A stretch of DNA of 64,000 bases from RPQJ01 sp963777725 (GCA_963777725.1 CAVZRR010000020.1:186001-250000), one strand, 5' to 3'; shown: positions 9,341 to 19,000, numbered from the stretch's first letter. The notes: generated by a model not told the origin, from the sequence alone. Made by a program: numbers and translations.

Positions 9341-11403
9341 TGACCGAGCCCGTGGCGCCGCCAGTCGCTGCCCGCAAGCCGCACCGGGTCGATTCGCCAC
9401 ATGGCACGCGCACCGACGACTACTACTGGCTGCGCGACGACACGCGCACCAATCCCGAAGTGCTCGCCTACCTCTCCGCGGAGAACGCCCACAAGGACGC
9501 GATGCTTGCCCACGTGCGTCCGCTGGAGGACAAGCTCTACGCGGAAATCGTCGGCCGGATCAAGCAGGACGACTCGTCCGTCCCGTATCGCGAACGGGGC
9601 TACTGGTATTACCGGCGATTCGACGCTGGGCAGGAATATCCCGTGCACGCGCGGCGGGCGGGCTCGCTCGAAGCACCAGAAGAGATCCTGCTCGACCTCG
9701 AGCAGCTCGCGCGCGGTCGCGACTTCTACGACGTGGGCGAGTACGAAGTGAGTCCCGACGACCAGCGGCTGGCCTATGCGGAAGACACGGTCGGGCGCCG
9801 CCAGTACACGCTGCGATTCAAGGACCTCGCGAGCGGCGAGCTGCTGCCCGATGTGATCGAGAACGTCGAACCAGCGGTCGCCTGGGCGGCCGACAGCCGC
9901 ACCGTGATCTACATCGAGAAGGACCCGCAGACCCTGCTCGGCAGCCGGGTCCGCAAGCACGTGCTCGGCACGGATCCCGCGACCGATCCGCTCGTCTACG
10001 AGGAGCCGGACGACGCGTTCTACCTCGACGTGAGCCGCAGCAAGGATGGCCGGCATCTCTACATCCACGCCGACAGCACCGTGTCGAGCGAGCAGCGTTT
10101 CGCCGACGCCGGCGATCCGGGGCTCGAGTTCCGGGTGATCGTCCCGCGCGAGCGGGACCACGAATACCAGGCCGAGCATTTCGACGGGCGCTGGATCCTG
10201 CGCAGCAACTGGCACGCGCCTAATTTCCGCATCGTCGAAGCGCCGCTGGCGGGAGTGGAGGACCGGTCGCAGTGGCGAGACCTCGTTGCGCACCGCGACG
10301 ATGCCTTCCTGCACGGTTTCAGCGTCTTCACCGAGTTCCTCGCGATCGAAGAGCGTTCCGGCGGGCTGCGCAAGGTGCGCATCCGACGCTGGCAGGGCGG
10401 CGCCGACTTCCACCTGGCCTCCGACGAGCCCGCCTACCGCGCGGCGCTCGGCGACAACGAGGAGGTCGGCAGTCACACGGTTCGTTACACCTACACCTCG
10501 CTCACGACGCCTGCGACGACGTATGACTACGACGTGCGCACCGGCGAGCGGACGCTGCTCAAGCAGGAGCCGGTGCTGGGCGGGTTCGATCCGGCACGTT
10601 ACGTCACCGAGTACCTGTGGGTTCCGGCCCGGGACGGCGAGCGGATCCCGGTGGCGATCGTGCACCTCCGGGACTACGCCAGGGACGGGACCGCGCCGCT
10701 GCTGCAGTACGGCTACGGTTCCTACGGTCTGTCGAGCGATCCGGCGTTTTCGTCGGCCGTGCTGTCGCTGCTCGATCGCGGGTTCGTCTATGCCGTGGCG
10801 CAGGTGCGAGGCGGCCAGGAACTCGGTCGCCGTTGGTACGACTCGGGGCGCCTGCTACAGAAGCAGAACAGTTTCACCGACTTCATCGACGTGACGCGCC
10901 ATCTGGTGCGAGAGGGCTACGCCGACCCGGCACGTGTCTTCGCGCGCGGCGGCAGCGCGGGCGGCCTGTTGATGGGCGCGATCGCGAACCTGGCGCCGCA
11001 GGATTACAAGGCCCTGGTCGCGCACGTGCCGTTCGTCGACGTCGTGACCACGATGCTCGACGAAAGCATCCCGCTCACGACCAACGAGTACGACGAGTGG
11101 GGCGATCCGAACGAGCGCGAGTCGTACGAGTACATGCTGTCGTACTCGCCGTACGACAACGTCACGCGGCAGGCGTATCCGTCGCTGCTGGTGACGACCG
11201 GACTGTGGGACAGCCAGGTGCAGTATTTCGAGCCCGCCAAGTGGGTGGCCCGGTTGCGACAGATGAAGACCGACGCGAACCCGCTGCTGCTGCGCGTGAA
11301 CATGGAGGCGGGGCACGGCGGGAAGTCCGGCCGCTTCCAGCGATATCGCGAGCTGGCCGAGGAGTATGCGTTCCTCCTCGACCAGGCCGGAATCGATAAA
11401 TAG
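9340..11403 (+). CDS. ptrB: S9A prolyl oligopeptidase family, oligopeptidase B-like
   Basis: 687 residues. The ATG shares a base with the M48 stop. The N-terminal half carries the beta-propeller with the family signature DDYYWLRDDTR near the start. The C-terminal alpha/beta hydrolase has the nucleophile GGSAGGLLMGA, the acid in GLWDSQVQYFEPAKW, and the His in MEAGHGGKSGR. The DESIPLTTNEYDEWGDP segment is characteristic of oligopeptidase B, which cleaves short peptides after Arg/Lys. No signal peptide, so cytosolic. It ends 4 bp from the convergent M3 peptidase gene. Confidence 0.88.
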   Translation: MTEPVAPPVAARKPHRVDSPHGTRTDDYYWLRDDTRTNPEVLAYLSAENAHKDAMLAHVRPLEDKLYAEIVGRIKQDDSSVPYRERGYWYYRRFDAGQEYPVHARRAGSLEAPEEILLDLEQLARGRDFYDVGEYEVSPDDQRLAYAEDTVGRRQYTLRFKDLASGELLPDVIENVEPAVAWAADSRTVIYIEKDPQTLLGSRVRKHVLGTDPATDPLVYEEPDDAFYLDVSRSKDGRHLYIHADSTVSSEQRFADAGDPGLEFRVIVPRERDHEYQAEHFDGRWILRSNWHAPNFRIVEAPLAGVEDRSQWRDLVAHRDDAFLHGFSVFTEFLAIEERSGGLRKVRIRRWQGGADFHLASDEPAYRAALGDNEEVGSHTVRYTYTSLTTPATTYDYDVRTGERTLLKQEPVLGGFDPARYVTEYLWVPARDGERIPVAIVHLRDYARDGTAPLLQYGYGSYGLSSDPAFSSAVLSLLDRGFVYAVAQVRGGQELGRRWYDSGRLLQKQNSFTDFIDVTRHLVREGYADPARVFARGGSAGGLLMGAIANLAPQDYKALVAHVPFVDVVTTMLDESIPLTTNEYDEWGDPNERESYEYMLSYSPYDNVTRQAYPSLLVTTGLWDSQVQYFEPAKWVARLRQMKTDANPLLLRVNMEAGHGGKSGRFQRYRELAEEYAFLLDQAGIDK

Positions 11404-11406
11404 TCG

Positions 11407-13587
11407 CTACTGCTTCGCGCTCTCCGCCGCTGGAGCGGCGGCCTTCTCCGGCACCGGGAACCCGCGCTTGCGCATCAACGCGTCGATGCCGGCATCACGG
11501 CCGCGGAATGCGCGATAGCCGTCGGCCGGGTCGATCGTGTTGCCGACCGAGAACACGTGGTCGCGCAGCCGCTTGGCCACGGCCTTGTCCCAGGGTCCGC
11601 CGGCCTCGGTAAAGGCCTCCCAGGCGTCCGCGGTCAGCGTGTCGGACCACAGGTAGCTGTAGTACCCGGCGGAGTAGCCGTCGCCGGCGAAGACGTGCAT
11701 GAACTGCGGCGTGCGATGCCGCATCACGATCTCGGACGGCATGCCGAGCGCGGCCAGCGTCTCGCGCTCGAACTTGTCGGGGTCGATCTTGCCGCCGCCT
11801 GCGAGATGCAGCTTCATGTCGATCAGCGCGCTCGACAGGAACTCGACGGTATCGAAGCCCTGGTTGAACTTGTCGGCGCGCTCGATCTTCTCGACCAGCG
11901 CCTTCGGGATCGGCTTGCCGGTCTGGTAGTGCAGCGCGTATCGATCGAGGATCTCGGGCGTCGGCAGCCAGTGCTCGAGCACCTGCGAGGGGAACTCGAC
12001 GTAGTCGCGGGCGACGCGCGTGCCCGAGACCGACGGGTAGTTCACGTTCGAGCTCAGGCCGTGCAGCGCGTGGCCGAATTCGTGGAACAGCATCTCGGCG
12101 TCCTTCCAGCTGACCAGGACCGGTTCGCCCGGCTGGCCCTTCACGAAGTTCGCATTGTTCGAGACGATCGTGCGGACGTCGCCGTCGAAGCGCTCCTGCG
12201 TCCGGTAGGCATTCATCCACGCGCCCGAGCGCTTGCCCTTGCGGGCATACGGATCGAAGTACCAGAGGCCGACGAGCTGGCCCGCCGCATCGTTGACCTC
12301 CCAGACGCGCACGTCGGGGTGGTAGACGGAGACGCCCTTGGCGGCATCGACCGGCTTGAAGTGGAAGCCGAACAGCTCCTTCGCCATGTAGAACATGCCC
12401 TCGCGCAGGTTCTCGAGCTGCATGTAGGGCGTGATCTCGGTCTCGTCGAGATCGTACTTCGCCTTGCGCACCTTCTCGGCGTAATAGCGGTAGTCCCAGG
12501 GCTCGATCTTGAGGCCGGCACCTTCCTTGTCGGCGATGGCCTGCATGTCGGCCACCTCTTCCTTCACCCGGGCCACGGCCGGCGTCCACACCGCCTCCAT
12601 CAGCTCCATCGCGCGCTCGGGGTTCTTCGCCATGGCGTTCTCGAGCCGCCAGTGCGCATGCGTCTCGAAGCCCAGCAGCCTGGCGCGCTGGGCGCGCAGC
12701 TGCAGGATCTCGCTGATGATCGCGTTGTTGTCGGTGGCGCCGCCGTTGTCGCCGCGGCTGACGAACATGCGCCAGACCTTCTCGCGCAGGTCGCGGCGGT
12801 CGGAATAGGTCAGGAACGGCTCGACGCTCGAGCGGGTGTTCGCAATCACCCACTGGCCCTTCTTGCCGCGCGACTCGGCGACCTGGGCCGCGCCCGCGCG
12901 CACGGACTCCGGCAGGCCGGCGAGATCCGCCGCGTCGGTGATGACCAGCTGGCCCTCGTTCTCGTCGGCCAGCACGTTCTGGCTGAACTGCGTGTAAAGC
13001 GCGGCGAGCTTCTGGTTGATTTCCGTGAGTTGCCGCTTTGCCTCGGCATCGAGCTTCGCGCCGGCGCGGACGAAGTTCGTGTAGTAGAGCCAGGTGAGTC
13101 GCTGCTGCTCGGGCGTGAGACCCGATTTCTCGCGCGCCTCGTAGACTGCTTCGATGCGCTTGAACAACGCCTCGTTCTGCGTGATCTGGTCGTTGAACGC
13201 CGCGAGCTTCGGCTCCATCTCGCGCTCGACGGCCTGCACGGCCTCGTCGTTCAGCGTGGAGGCGTAGATGCCGTAGATCGTGCCGACGCGGTCGAGCGTG
13301 CGACCGGTCCGCTCCAGCGCGGCGATCGTGTTCTCGAACGTCGCAGGCTCAGGATTCGCGGCAATGCGGTCCACCTCGACGAGATTCTCGGCCATGCCGG
13401 CCTCGAGCGCGGGCTTGAGGTGCTCCACCTTTGCCTGGTCGAACGGCGGGACGCCGCCGTACGGGCCGGTCCACGGGGCCAGCAATGGGTTGGCGGTCTC
13501 GGATTTCATTTCGGTGGTGGCGTGCGCGGGTCCGGCAACGAGGCAGACCGCCAGGCCAGCGGCGGCAAAAAGGGACTTGAAGGACAT
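11407..13587 (-). CDS. M3 family metallopeptidase, Dcp-like, exported
   Basis: 726 residues from the start at 13587, chosen because it gives a clean signal peptide (MSFKSLFAAAGLAVCLVAG, then PAHA). The frame opens 12 codons earlier without a plausible leader. The zinc motif is HEFGHALHG, with the distal region YCSYLWS-like YYSYLWSDTLTADAW typical of thimet-oligopeptidase-fold enzymes. The length and exported location fit peptidyl-dipeptidase Dcp rather than cytosolic oligopeptidase A. It hydrolyses short peptides with no need for a protein substrate. The neighbouring S9 gene is convergent. Confidence 0.88.
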   Translation of the reverse strand: MSFKSLFAAAGLAVCLVAGPAHATTEMKSETANPLLAPWTGPYGGVPPFDQAKVEHLKPALEAGMAENLVEVDRIAANPEPATFENTIAALERTGRTLDRVGTIYGIYASTLNDEAVQAVEREMEPKLAAFNDQITQNEALFKRIEAVYEAREKSGLTPEQQRLTWLYYTNFVRAGAKLDAEAKRQLTEINQKLAALYTQFSQNVLADENEGQLVITDAADLAGLPESVRAGAAQVAESRGKKGQWVIANTRSSVEPFLTYSDRRDLREKVWRMFVSRGDNGGATDNNAIISEILQLRAQRARLLGFETHAHWRLENAMAKNPERAMELMEAVWTPAVARVKEEVADMQAIADKEGAGLKIEPWDYRYYAEKVRKAKYDLDETEITPYMQLENLREGMFYMAKELFGFHFKPVDAAKGVSVYHPDVRVWEVNDAAGQLVGLWYFDPYARKGKRSGAWMNAYRTQERFDGDVRTIVSNNANFVKGQPGEPVLVSWKDAEMLFHEFGHALHGLSSNVNYPSVSGTRVARDYVEFPSQVLEHWLPTPEILDRYALHYQTGKPIPKALVEKIERADKFNQGFDTVEFLSSALIDMKLHLAGGGKIDPDKFERETLAALGMPSEIVMRHRTPQFMHVFAGDGYSAGYYSYLWSDTLTADAWEAFTEAGGPWDKAVAKRLRDHVFSVGNTIDPADGYRAFRGRDAGIDALMRKRGFPVPEKAAAPAAESAKQ

Positions 13588-13707
13588 CGGAATCCTCGGC
13601 AGGTCAGGGCAGGGGAAGCCCAATAGACTACCGAATTCGCGTGGGGTTCCGCACCCTGTGATCGCCGAATGAGGCGAAACGTGCCTTGGGCGCGACGACC
13701 CGTCGCC

Positions 13708-14085
13708 TCAGGGCCCGCCCCGGTGATCGTTGTGGAAATGCCGTCGGCCCGAGCTGCTGCCGATCGTCCAGGCCGCGAGCGCCGTCAGCACCGCCACGGT
13801 GCCGATGATGACGAGGAGCCTCGCATAAGGCTGGTCCGCGGCGGCCCGTGCGGCGGCGAATATCCAGGCCGTGCGCAGCCATTCGAGCGTCCCGACCGCC
13901 AGCGCGACCTGCAGGACCCGGGCTGCCCACGGCGCGCGCACGAACAGCAGAACGACGAGCGCCGCGCTGAGTCCCGCGAACGGCACCAGGCCAGCGCGGA
14001 AGAAATGCGCGGCGAGCAGCAGCAGCGCCAGGCCCGGCACGAGCAGCAGCGCAAGGCGTGCCAAGCGGGCTAGCTCCGCTCCCAC
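13708..14085 (-). CDS. small integral membrane protein, unknown function
   Basis: 125 residues with four predicted TM helices: LALLLVPGLALLLLAAHFF, LVPFAGLSAALVVLLFV, VLQVALAVGTLEWLRTAWIF and LLVIIGTVAVLTALAAW. It ends in a charged, His-containing tail (SSSGRRHFHNDHRGGP). It overlaps the end of the upstream DUF1840 gene by 16 bp, so it is probably translated from the same message. I do not recognise a named family. Hydrophobicity and coupling to DUF1840 make it a credible gene. Confidence 0.65.
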   Translation of the reverse strand: MGAELARLARLALLLVPGLALLLLAAHFFRAGLVPFAGLSAALVVLLFVRAPWAARVLQVALAVGTLEWLRTAWIFAAARAAADQPYARLLVIIGTVAVLTALAAWTIGSSSGRRHFHNDHRGGP

Positions 14086-14399
14086 ATCAGGTCCGAGTCG
14101 CGCGCGATGGCCGTCTCGATCATCTCGAGCAGCGGCACGGCGCGCGTGCGCAGCGAAATCGGCGGCGCGCGCTTCTCGGCATCCTGGCTCTCGTCGTCCC
14201 AGGCGTCCCGGTCCTCCGGCGGCGGTTCGTCCACGTGGGCGGCCAGCGCAGCCCGCAGCTGGGCGAGGGCGGCGGGCAGATCAGCCGCGAGGATCGCGCC
14301 TGGCACCGTACCCGAGTGACCCATGGCTCGCAGCAGCGCCACCGCCGCGTCGCCGTGCATCGTGAAAGCGCCTAGGCGCGTCGAGAATCGTACGATCAT
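14070..14399 (-). CDS. DUF1840 domain protein
   Basis: 109 residues. The pattern IVRFSTRLGAFTMHGDAAVALLRAMGHS at the N-terminus and the closing MIETAIARDSDLMWE match the small cytosolic DUF1840 family of beta- and gammaproteobacteria. The acidic middle (VDEPPPEDRDAWDDESQDAE) is usual for it. Function is unknown. It is the first gene of a two-gene unit with the membrane protein downstream and is divergent from the crotonase gene, 103 bp away. Confidence 0.75.
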   Translation of the reverse strand: MIVRFSTRLGAFTMHGDAAVALLRAMGHSGTVPGAILAADLPAALAQLRAALAAHVDEPPPEDRDAWDDESQDAEKRAPPISLRTRAVPLLEMIETAIARDSDLMWERS

Positions 14400-14502
14400 G
14401 AAACCTCTCTCGCGCGGCGCGCAGTGATCCGATCGTGTTGCGGTTCATGCGATCATACCGCCCGCTGATTGGACAAACGAGCCTGCGGACGAGGAGAGCG
14501 CG

Positions 14503-15306
14503 ATGAAGTTCGACAACCTGGTGTGCGAGCGGACGGGCGACGTGCTGAAGGTCGTGCTGAATCGCCCCACCAAGCTCAACAGCCTGTCGCTCGGCCTGCT
14601 GCGCGACCTGCGTGACTGTGCGGAGGCGATCCAGCGCGACCGCGAGACGCGGGCCGTGCTGCTCACGGGCGCAGGCCGCGGGTTCTGCGCGGGTGCCGAC
14701 CTGACCGACCCCGAAGGTGTGCCGACGCGCGGCCAGTCGATGGGCCAGTTCATGGGCGGCCGGTTGCGCGGCGAGTTCAATCCGGTGGCGATTGCGTGGA
14801 GCACGCTGCCGGTGCCGCTGGTCGTCGCCTTGAACGGTGTCGCCGCGGGCGCCGGCGCATCGATCGCGCTGATGGGCGACATCACGGTGGCTGCGCGCTC
14901 GGCCAGCCTGACGTTCCTGTTTGCGCCGAAGCTCGGCCTGGCCCCCGACATGGGCGCCACGTACTTCCTCGCCCGGCGCGTGGGCGAGGCCCGCGCCCGC
15001 GCGTTCGCGCTCACGGGCGCGCCGATTTCCGCCGAGAGCGCCGAACGCATCGGACTGATTGCCGAGTGCGTGGACGACGAGCGGACCATGGACCGCGCGC
15101 TCGAACTTGCGGGCGCCCTGGCGGCGGGTCCGCGCGATGCGTTCCTCGCGGTGCGTCAACTGGTGTCGCTCGCCGGCTCGGCCTCGCTGGCCGAGCAGTT
15201 GGAACACGAAGCCGCGGCCCAGGGTCGCCTCGGCGACAACGCGGACTTCGCCGAGGGCGTGGCCGCGTTCCGGGAGAAGCGACCGGCGAAGTTCGGCAAG
15301 CGCTGA
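14503..15306 (+). CDS. enoyl-CoA hydratase/isomerase (crotonase) family protein
   Basis: 267 residues. A GAGGAG lies just upstream of the ATG. The crotonase fold signatures are LTGAGRGFCAGADLTDPEG (oxyanion hole and CoA site) and LNGVAAGAGASIALMGDI. The segment following has LAPDMGATYFLARRVG where classic hydratases carry a catalytic Glu; Asp is present instead (PDMG). This is typical of the PaaG/isomerase-like subgroup rather than canonical hydratases. It ends convergently 25 bp from the receiver-like gene. Confidence 0.88.
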   Translation: MKFDNLVCERTGDVLKVVLNRPTKLNSLSLGLLRDLRDCAEAIQRDRETRAVLLTGAGRGFCAGADLTDPEGVPTRGQSMGQFMGGRLRGEFNPVAIAWSTLPVPLVVALNGVAAGAGASIALMGDITVAARSASLTFLFAPKLGLAPDMGATYFLARRVGEARARAFALTGAPISAESAERIGLIAECVDDERTMDRALELAGALAAGPRDAFLAVRQLVSLAGSASLAEQLEHEAAAQGRLGDNADFAEGVAAFREKRPAKFGKR

Positions 15307-15331
15307 CGCCTCGAGCCGCCGGCGATGACGC

Positions 15332-15850
15332 TCAGGGGCGGAACTTGTCGCCCAGGCGACTGCGCACGAAGAGCTTGGTGCGCAGCGTGACGTCCCCGGA
15401 GTGCCGCTCGCCTTTCGCAATGTCGTAACTGGCTTCCTTCGCCTCGAGGCTGACCTCGATGCCCGGTCCGCCGAGCCAGCGACCGCCGCCGAGCACGACG
15501 TGCAGGCATTCGCGCCAGGATTTCAGGTTGTCCGTCAGCGCGATGACGCCATCGGCCCCGCAGGCCAGGGCCTCGATGATCGGGCCGGCTTCCGGAGTCG
15601 CAACGACGCCCACCATCGGTAGCGCGGGAAAACGCTCGCGTGCGGCCGTCAATTCGCTCGCATCCATCCGGCAGTCGACCAGCACGGCCGCGCGAGCGAC
15701 CGTCCTTCCCGGCTCGAGAATGTCGACCTCGCCGGCCAGCATGCTCTTCAGCTGCTCGTGGAAATGCGGCGCGTCGGAATGCACGTGGCAGCTCGGCAGG
15801 TTGTCGCGCCACGGGTCACGGTGCTGGGGGCGTGGAGTCTCGTCTTGCAT
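15332..15850 (-). CDS. orphan receiver-like protein, last gene of ATP-grasp operon
   Basis: 172 residues from ATG 15850, 11 bp after the esterase stop. The central part resembles a NarL-type receiver: an early acidic residue (HSDAPHF), a beta-3 Asp (AVLVDCRMD), a beta-4 Thr (MVGVVAT), and ACGADGVIALTDN, followed by GGGRWLGGPGIE. The Lys normally found at the end of beta-5 is absent and there is no DNA-binding domain. The C-terminus is instead a charged tail (SGDVTLRTKLFVRSRLGDKF). It may be a pseudo-receiver acting by protein contact. Receiver assignment is by pattern only. Confidence 0.6.
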   Translation of the reverse strand: MQDETPRPQHRDPWRDNLPSCHVHSDAPHFHEQLKSMLAGEVDILEPGRTVARAAVLVDCRMDASELTAARERFPALPMVGVVATPEAGPIIEALACGADGVIALTDNLKSWRECLHVVLGGGRWLGGPGIEVSLEAKEASYDIAKGERHSGDVTLRTKLFVRSRLGDKFRP

Positions 15851-15861
15851 GGCCTGGCCTC

Positions 15862-16593
15862 TCAGGAAATGTCGTTCAGGTACTGTGGCAGCATCCGTAG
15901 CCACGTGGGCCAGTCGTGGTCCACGCCCGGTCCCCAGTCGTCGACGCGGTTCGGAATGCCCTTCGAACCGAGCACGTGCGCCAGCCGCCAGGACTCGCCG
16001 GGGTCTTCCCAGCGCCCCGAGCCGGTGGCCAGCACCGCGAAGCGCCGCCGCAGCGCGTCGAGCTGCCAGCCCTCGCCGAGCCCCGGCAGGAAGTGCAGCG
16101 GCGACGAGAAGTAGAAATCGTCGTTCCAGCGGCCGCCGAGATATTTCGAGAGATCGTAGGTGCCGCTCATGCCGAGCGCCCATCGGAACGCATCCGGATG
16201 ACGGCACAGCGCCGCCACGGCATTGAACGCACCGATCGACGCGCCCGCGGCGAGGACCTCGATGCCGTGCGACTGGCAGTCGTTGCGGATCAGCGGCACG
16301 ACCTCCTCGTAGACGTACGCGTCGAACAGGTTCTGCACTCGCGAGCAGTACTCCGGGGAGTGCTGCCGGGAGATCCAGTGCTGGCCGGCGACGCTGTCGA
16401 TCGAGTAGACCTTGATGCGGCCGGCATCGATCAGCCCGGCGAGCGCGCCGATCAAGCCGTGCCGTTCGGCTTCCTCGCAATCGCCGCCCGCGGTCGGGAA
16501 CAACAGCAGCGGCGCGCCGTAGTGGCCCCAGCGGACGACGCGCGCAGGGCAGGGCAGGCGATGCGTGTGCCAGCCGAATCGATCGCGCTGCAT
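15862..16593 (-). CDS. esterase-superfamily alpha/beta hydrolase (COG4947-like)
   Basis: 243 residues. The nucleophile elbow is GASIGAFNAVAALCRHPDAF, preceded by the oxyanion strand LLLFPTAGGDCEE. The late His is in WGPGVDHDWPTWLRMLPQYL. The length and arrangement fit the compact esterase-superfamily proteins related to S-formylglutathione hydrolase. Its ATG overlaps the ATP-grasp stop (TGATG), so the two proteins are translationally coupled and probably made in fixed ratio. With an ATP-grasp ligase as partner, a plausible role is to release or trim the ligase product (inference). Confidence 0.78.
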   Translation of the reverse strand: MQRDRFGWHTHRLPCPARVVRWGHYGAPLLLFPTAGGDCEEAERHGLIGALAGLIDAGRIKVYSIDSVAGQHWISRQHSPEYCSRVQNLFDAYVYEEVVPLIRNDCQSHGIEVLAAGASIGAFNAVAALCRHPDAFRWALGMSGTYDLSKYLGGRWNDDFYFSSPLHFLPGLGEGWQLDALRRRFAVLATGSGRWEDPGESWRLAHVLGSKGIPNRVDDWGPGVDHDWPTWLRMLPQYLNDIS

Positions 16594-17831
16594 CAGCCCT
16601 TACCCTCCGCCTGCCGCCAGCGCTGGATGCGCCCGTAGAAGAGTTCGGTGAACTCGTCGACCTCGTGCGCCGGAAACAGCGCCGCCACCTTCTGCCGCAC
16701 CGCGTCCCGGGCCTGCTCCGTCCCGAAAAACTCGTCGGCGACCGCGTCGAGATGCCCGAGGTGGCGCTCGCAGAACTCCCCGAACGTGTCCGCGTCGAGG
16801 ATCTGCCGCGCCAGCAGCGCGTAGCGGCGCAGCTTCTCGTGGTACGGCAGGTCCTCGGCCGCGATCTCGAAGAACGGCTCCCAGTCGAGGTTGTGGCGCA
16901 CGCGCCGTTGCGTTGCCGCGCAGAAAATCGCCCAGCGCAGGTTCGCCTTGATCAGCCATGGGAAGTGATAGTGCAACGAAGTCACCTGAGAATCCGGGCA
17001 CGCGTTCGCGAAATCGATCGGATGCCACTGCCCCCCGCGCAGCAGCGCCTCGCAGGAGTTGAAGTCCCAGCCGAAGAACGCGTTGATCGTCAGCGTGATG
17101 TCCTCGAGCTCGGCCTGCAGCTCCGGCGGCAGGAATCCGCGATCCATGCGGTAGCGATCGTGCAGCGGCGCATCCGGGTCGTAGTTGACGACGCGCGTCT
17201 GCGGCCCGAGGCCGATGCAGCGGACGAAGTATTCGTAGGGAATCACCGCCGACTGCAGGTGCATCACCTTGGTGCCGCTCGCCTCGTACGCGGCGCGCAG
17301 CCCGGCCTCGTCGTCGACTTTCGAGACGCCGACCCAGCCGCCGCCGTCGTAGGGTTTCATGAACAGCGGATAGCCGAGCTGAGCGCCGATCGGCCCGAGG
17401 TCGAAATGGCGCGCGTAGCGCGACAGCGTGGCCTGCAGGTCGGCGGCCTGCTCGTAGGCCTTCGGCGGCAGCATCCAGGTGTCCGGCACCCGCAGCCCGA
17501 GCCGCATCATCGCGCAATAGGTCGTGTGCTTTTCGTTGGCCTGGATCGACCACGGGTTGTTGAAAACGTAGGTGTCGTTCAGCACGACGGCCTTCTTGAT
17601 CCACTCGCGGCTCGTGTAGTACCAGTGCGTGACGCGGTCGATCACGAGGTCGTAGCGGACCGGCTGGCGCAGGTCGAACGGCTCGATCGTGACGCGGCTC
17701 GCGTCGAAGCCGAGCGTGTCGCCCTGCCACGGAATCGCCAGTTCGAGCCGCTGCAGGATCGCCTCGAAGCAGATCGGCCAGCAGATGTCCGCGCCGAGCG
17801 AGAGTCCGATTTGCCGGGTGATGTGGGCCAT
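16593..17831 (-). CDS. ATP-grasp ligase-like protein, unknown substrate
   Basis: 412 residues. The start at 17831 (MAHITRQIGLSLGAD) is preferred over an upstream GC-rich extension. ATP-grasp features are NDTYVFNNPWSIQANEKHTT (pre-ATP loop region), YPLFMKPYDGGGWVGVSKV (nucleotide-binding Lys and glycine-rich loop), and the magnesium-site region FNSCEALLRGGQWHPIDFAN. The 120-residue C-terminus is helical. ATP-grasp enzymes form amide or related bonds via acyl-phosphate. It starts 32 bp after the Fes-like esterase and overlaps the next esterase. I do not recognise a characterised member, so the substrate is unknown. Confidence 0.75.
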   Translation of the reverse strand: MAHITRQIGLSLGADICWPICFEAILQRLELAIPWQGDTLGFDASRVTIEPFDLRQPVRYDLVIDRVTHWYYTSREWIKKAVVLNDTYVFNNPWSIQANEKHTTYCAMMRLGLRVPDTWMLPPKAYEQAADLQATLSRYARHFDLGPIGAQLGYPLFMKPYDGGGWVGVSKVDDEAGLRAAYEASGTKVMHLQSAVIPYEYFVRCIGLGPQTRVVNYDPDAPLHDRYRMDRGFLPPELQAELEDITLTINAFFGWDFNSCEALLRGGQWHPIDFANACPDSQVTSLHYHFPWLIKANLRWAIFCAATQRRVRHNLDWEPFFEIAAEDLPYHEKLRRYALLARQILDADTFGEFCERHLGHLDAVADEFFGTEQARDAVRQKVAALFPAHEVDEFTELFYGRIQRWRQAEGKG

Positions 17832-17863
17832 GCGCCGCGTCCCTTGCAGGGCGTTCCTGCCTG

Positions 17864-19000
17864 TTATTCGTAGACCATCCAGAGCGGCCCGGGGAACAGC
17901 CACGTGAGCGCCGACTGCAGCCGATCGCGCCAGTTTTCCCAGTTGTGGCCGTCGCGGACCTCCTCGTAGCGTACCTCAATGCCGTGGTGGCGCAGCAGGG
18001 GCACCAGGCTGCGGTTCTCGTAGATCAGCGACTCGTAGATGCCGCAGGAGAGGTAGATGCGCTCGGCGGGCTGCCCGGGCCGGCGGCGGAACTCGTTGAC
18101 GAAGCGGGCGACCGGGTCGAACGTGGGCGTGCGGCGGTGGTGACCGATGTCCGAGAACGCGAACGAGCCGGACTGCAGCACCAGCCGCCCGAAGCGGCCC
18201 GGGTGGCGCCATGCGGCGTGCAGCGAGGCCACGGCGCCGAAGCTCGCGCCCATCAGGCCGCGCGCGGCCGGGCTCGCGTGCAACGGGAACGAATGCTGCA
18301 GCCGCTCCGGCAATTCGACGGCGACGAAGCGCGAGTGGGCATCGTGGCCCGCGTACTCCTCCAGGCGGTGCGGCGATTGCGTCAATGCAGCGATCAACGG
18401 CGGAATCTCCAGCCGGTGGATCAGGTTGTCGAGCACGGCCTGCAGGTTCGCGTAGCGCAGGTAGTCGTAGCCGTCGTGGACGACCAGCAGCGGATAGCGC
18501 CGGTTGCGGCGGAAGCGGGCCGGAACATAGACGGCGACGTGGCGATCGTCGCCCAGCGCCTGGCTCGGCACCGCGATCTCGTCGACGACGCCCGCGCGCG
18601 CCGCGGGATCCGCGACCGTCCACTCCGGCCGCACGTAGCCCATGCCCTGCGCGACGGAATTGGCGCCGAACGGATCGGCTGCCTGCAGCGGGTTGAGCGG
18701 ATCGAGGATCCACTCCTCCTGGCCGTCGCGCACGACCTCGAACTTGTACTCGATCCGCGAGTTCTCCGGCAGTTCGACCCGGAGCACCCACAGGTCGCCG
18801 TCGCCGACGCGCTCGAACGGCTGGCTCGCCGGCAGGCCGTGGATCCAGCAGCGCAGGTTCACCGCGTCCGCGGCACCGTGGTAGACGAACGTCACGCCGC
18901 TGGCATCGACGATCGGTGAACGCCTCACCGCCGCGATGGCGGCCGCGTCGAGCGGGGCCATCCGCGGTGACGTCTCCGTTGTGGACGACCGCCGCGTCAT
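17864..19000 (-). CDS. enterochelin esterase (Fes)-like protein with N-terminal Ig/CBM48-like domain
   Basis: 378 residues. The N-terminal ~130 residues form an early-set domain (VTFVYHGAADAVNLRCWIHG ... RIEYKFEVVRDGQEEWILDP), as in Fes and related carbohydrate or siderophore esterases. The hydrolase domain has YPLLVVHDGYDYLRYAN, the nucleophile GLMGASFGAVASLHAAW, and the His in RDGHNWENWRD. The ATG lies in an ATGA overlap with the upstream S51-like gene. No signal peptide, so it acts in the cytosol. Fes proper hydrolyses cyclic trilactones. No siderophore synthesis genes lie in this window, so the natural ester is unknown. Confidence 0.8.
   Translation of the reverse strand: MTRRSSTTETSPRMAPLDAAAIAAVRRSPIVDASGVTFVYHGAADAVNLRCWIHGLPASQPFERVGDGDLWVLRVELPENSRIEYKFEVVRDGQEEWILDPLNPLQAADPFGANSVAQGMGYVRPEWTVADPAARAGVVDEIAVPSQALGDDRHVAVYVPARFRRNRRYPLLVVHDGYDYLRYANLQAVLDNLIHRLEIPPLIAALTQSPHRLEEYAGHDAHSRFVAVELPERLQHSFPLHASPAARGLMGASFGAVASLHAAWRHPGRFGRLVLQSGSFAFSDIGHHRRTPTFDPVARFVNEFRRRPGQPAERIYLSCGIYESLIYENRSLVPLLRHHGIEVRYEEVRDGHNWENWRDRLQSALTWLFPGPLWMVYE

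Noticed and set aside
15862..19000. A siderophore system based on the Fes-like esterase
   Set aside because: No isochorismate, NRPS, siderophore exporter or Fur box is seen here, and the TonB receptor at 31-34 kb is not linked to this operon.
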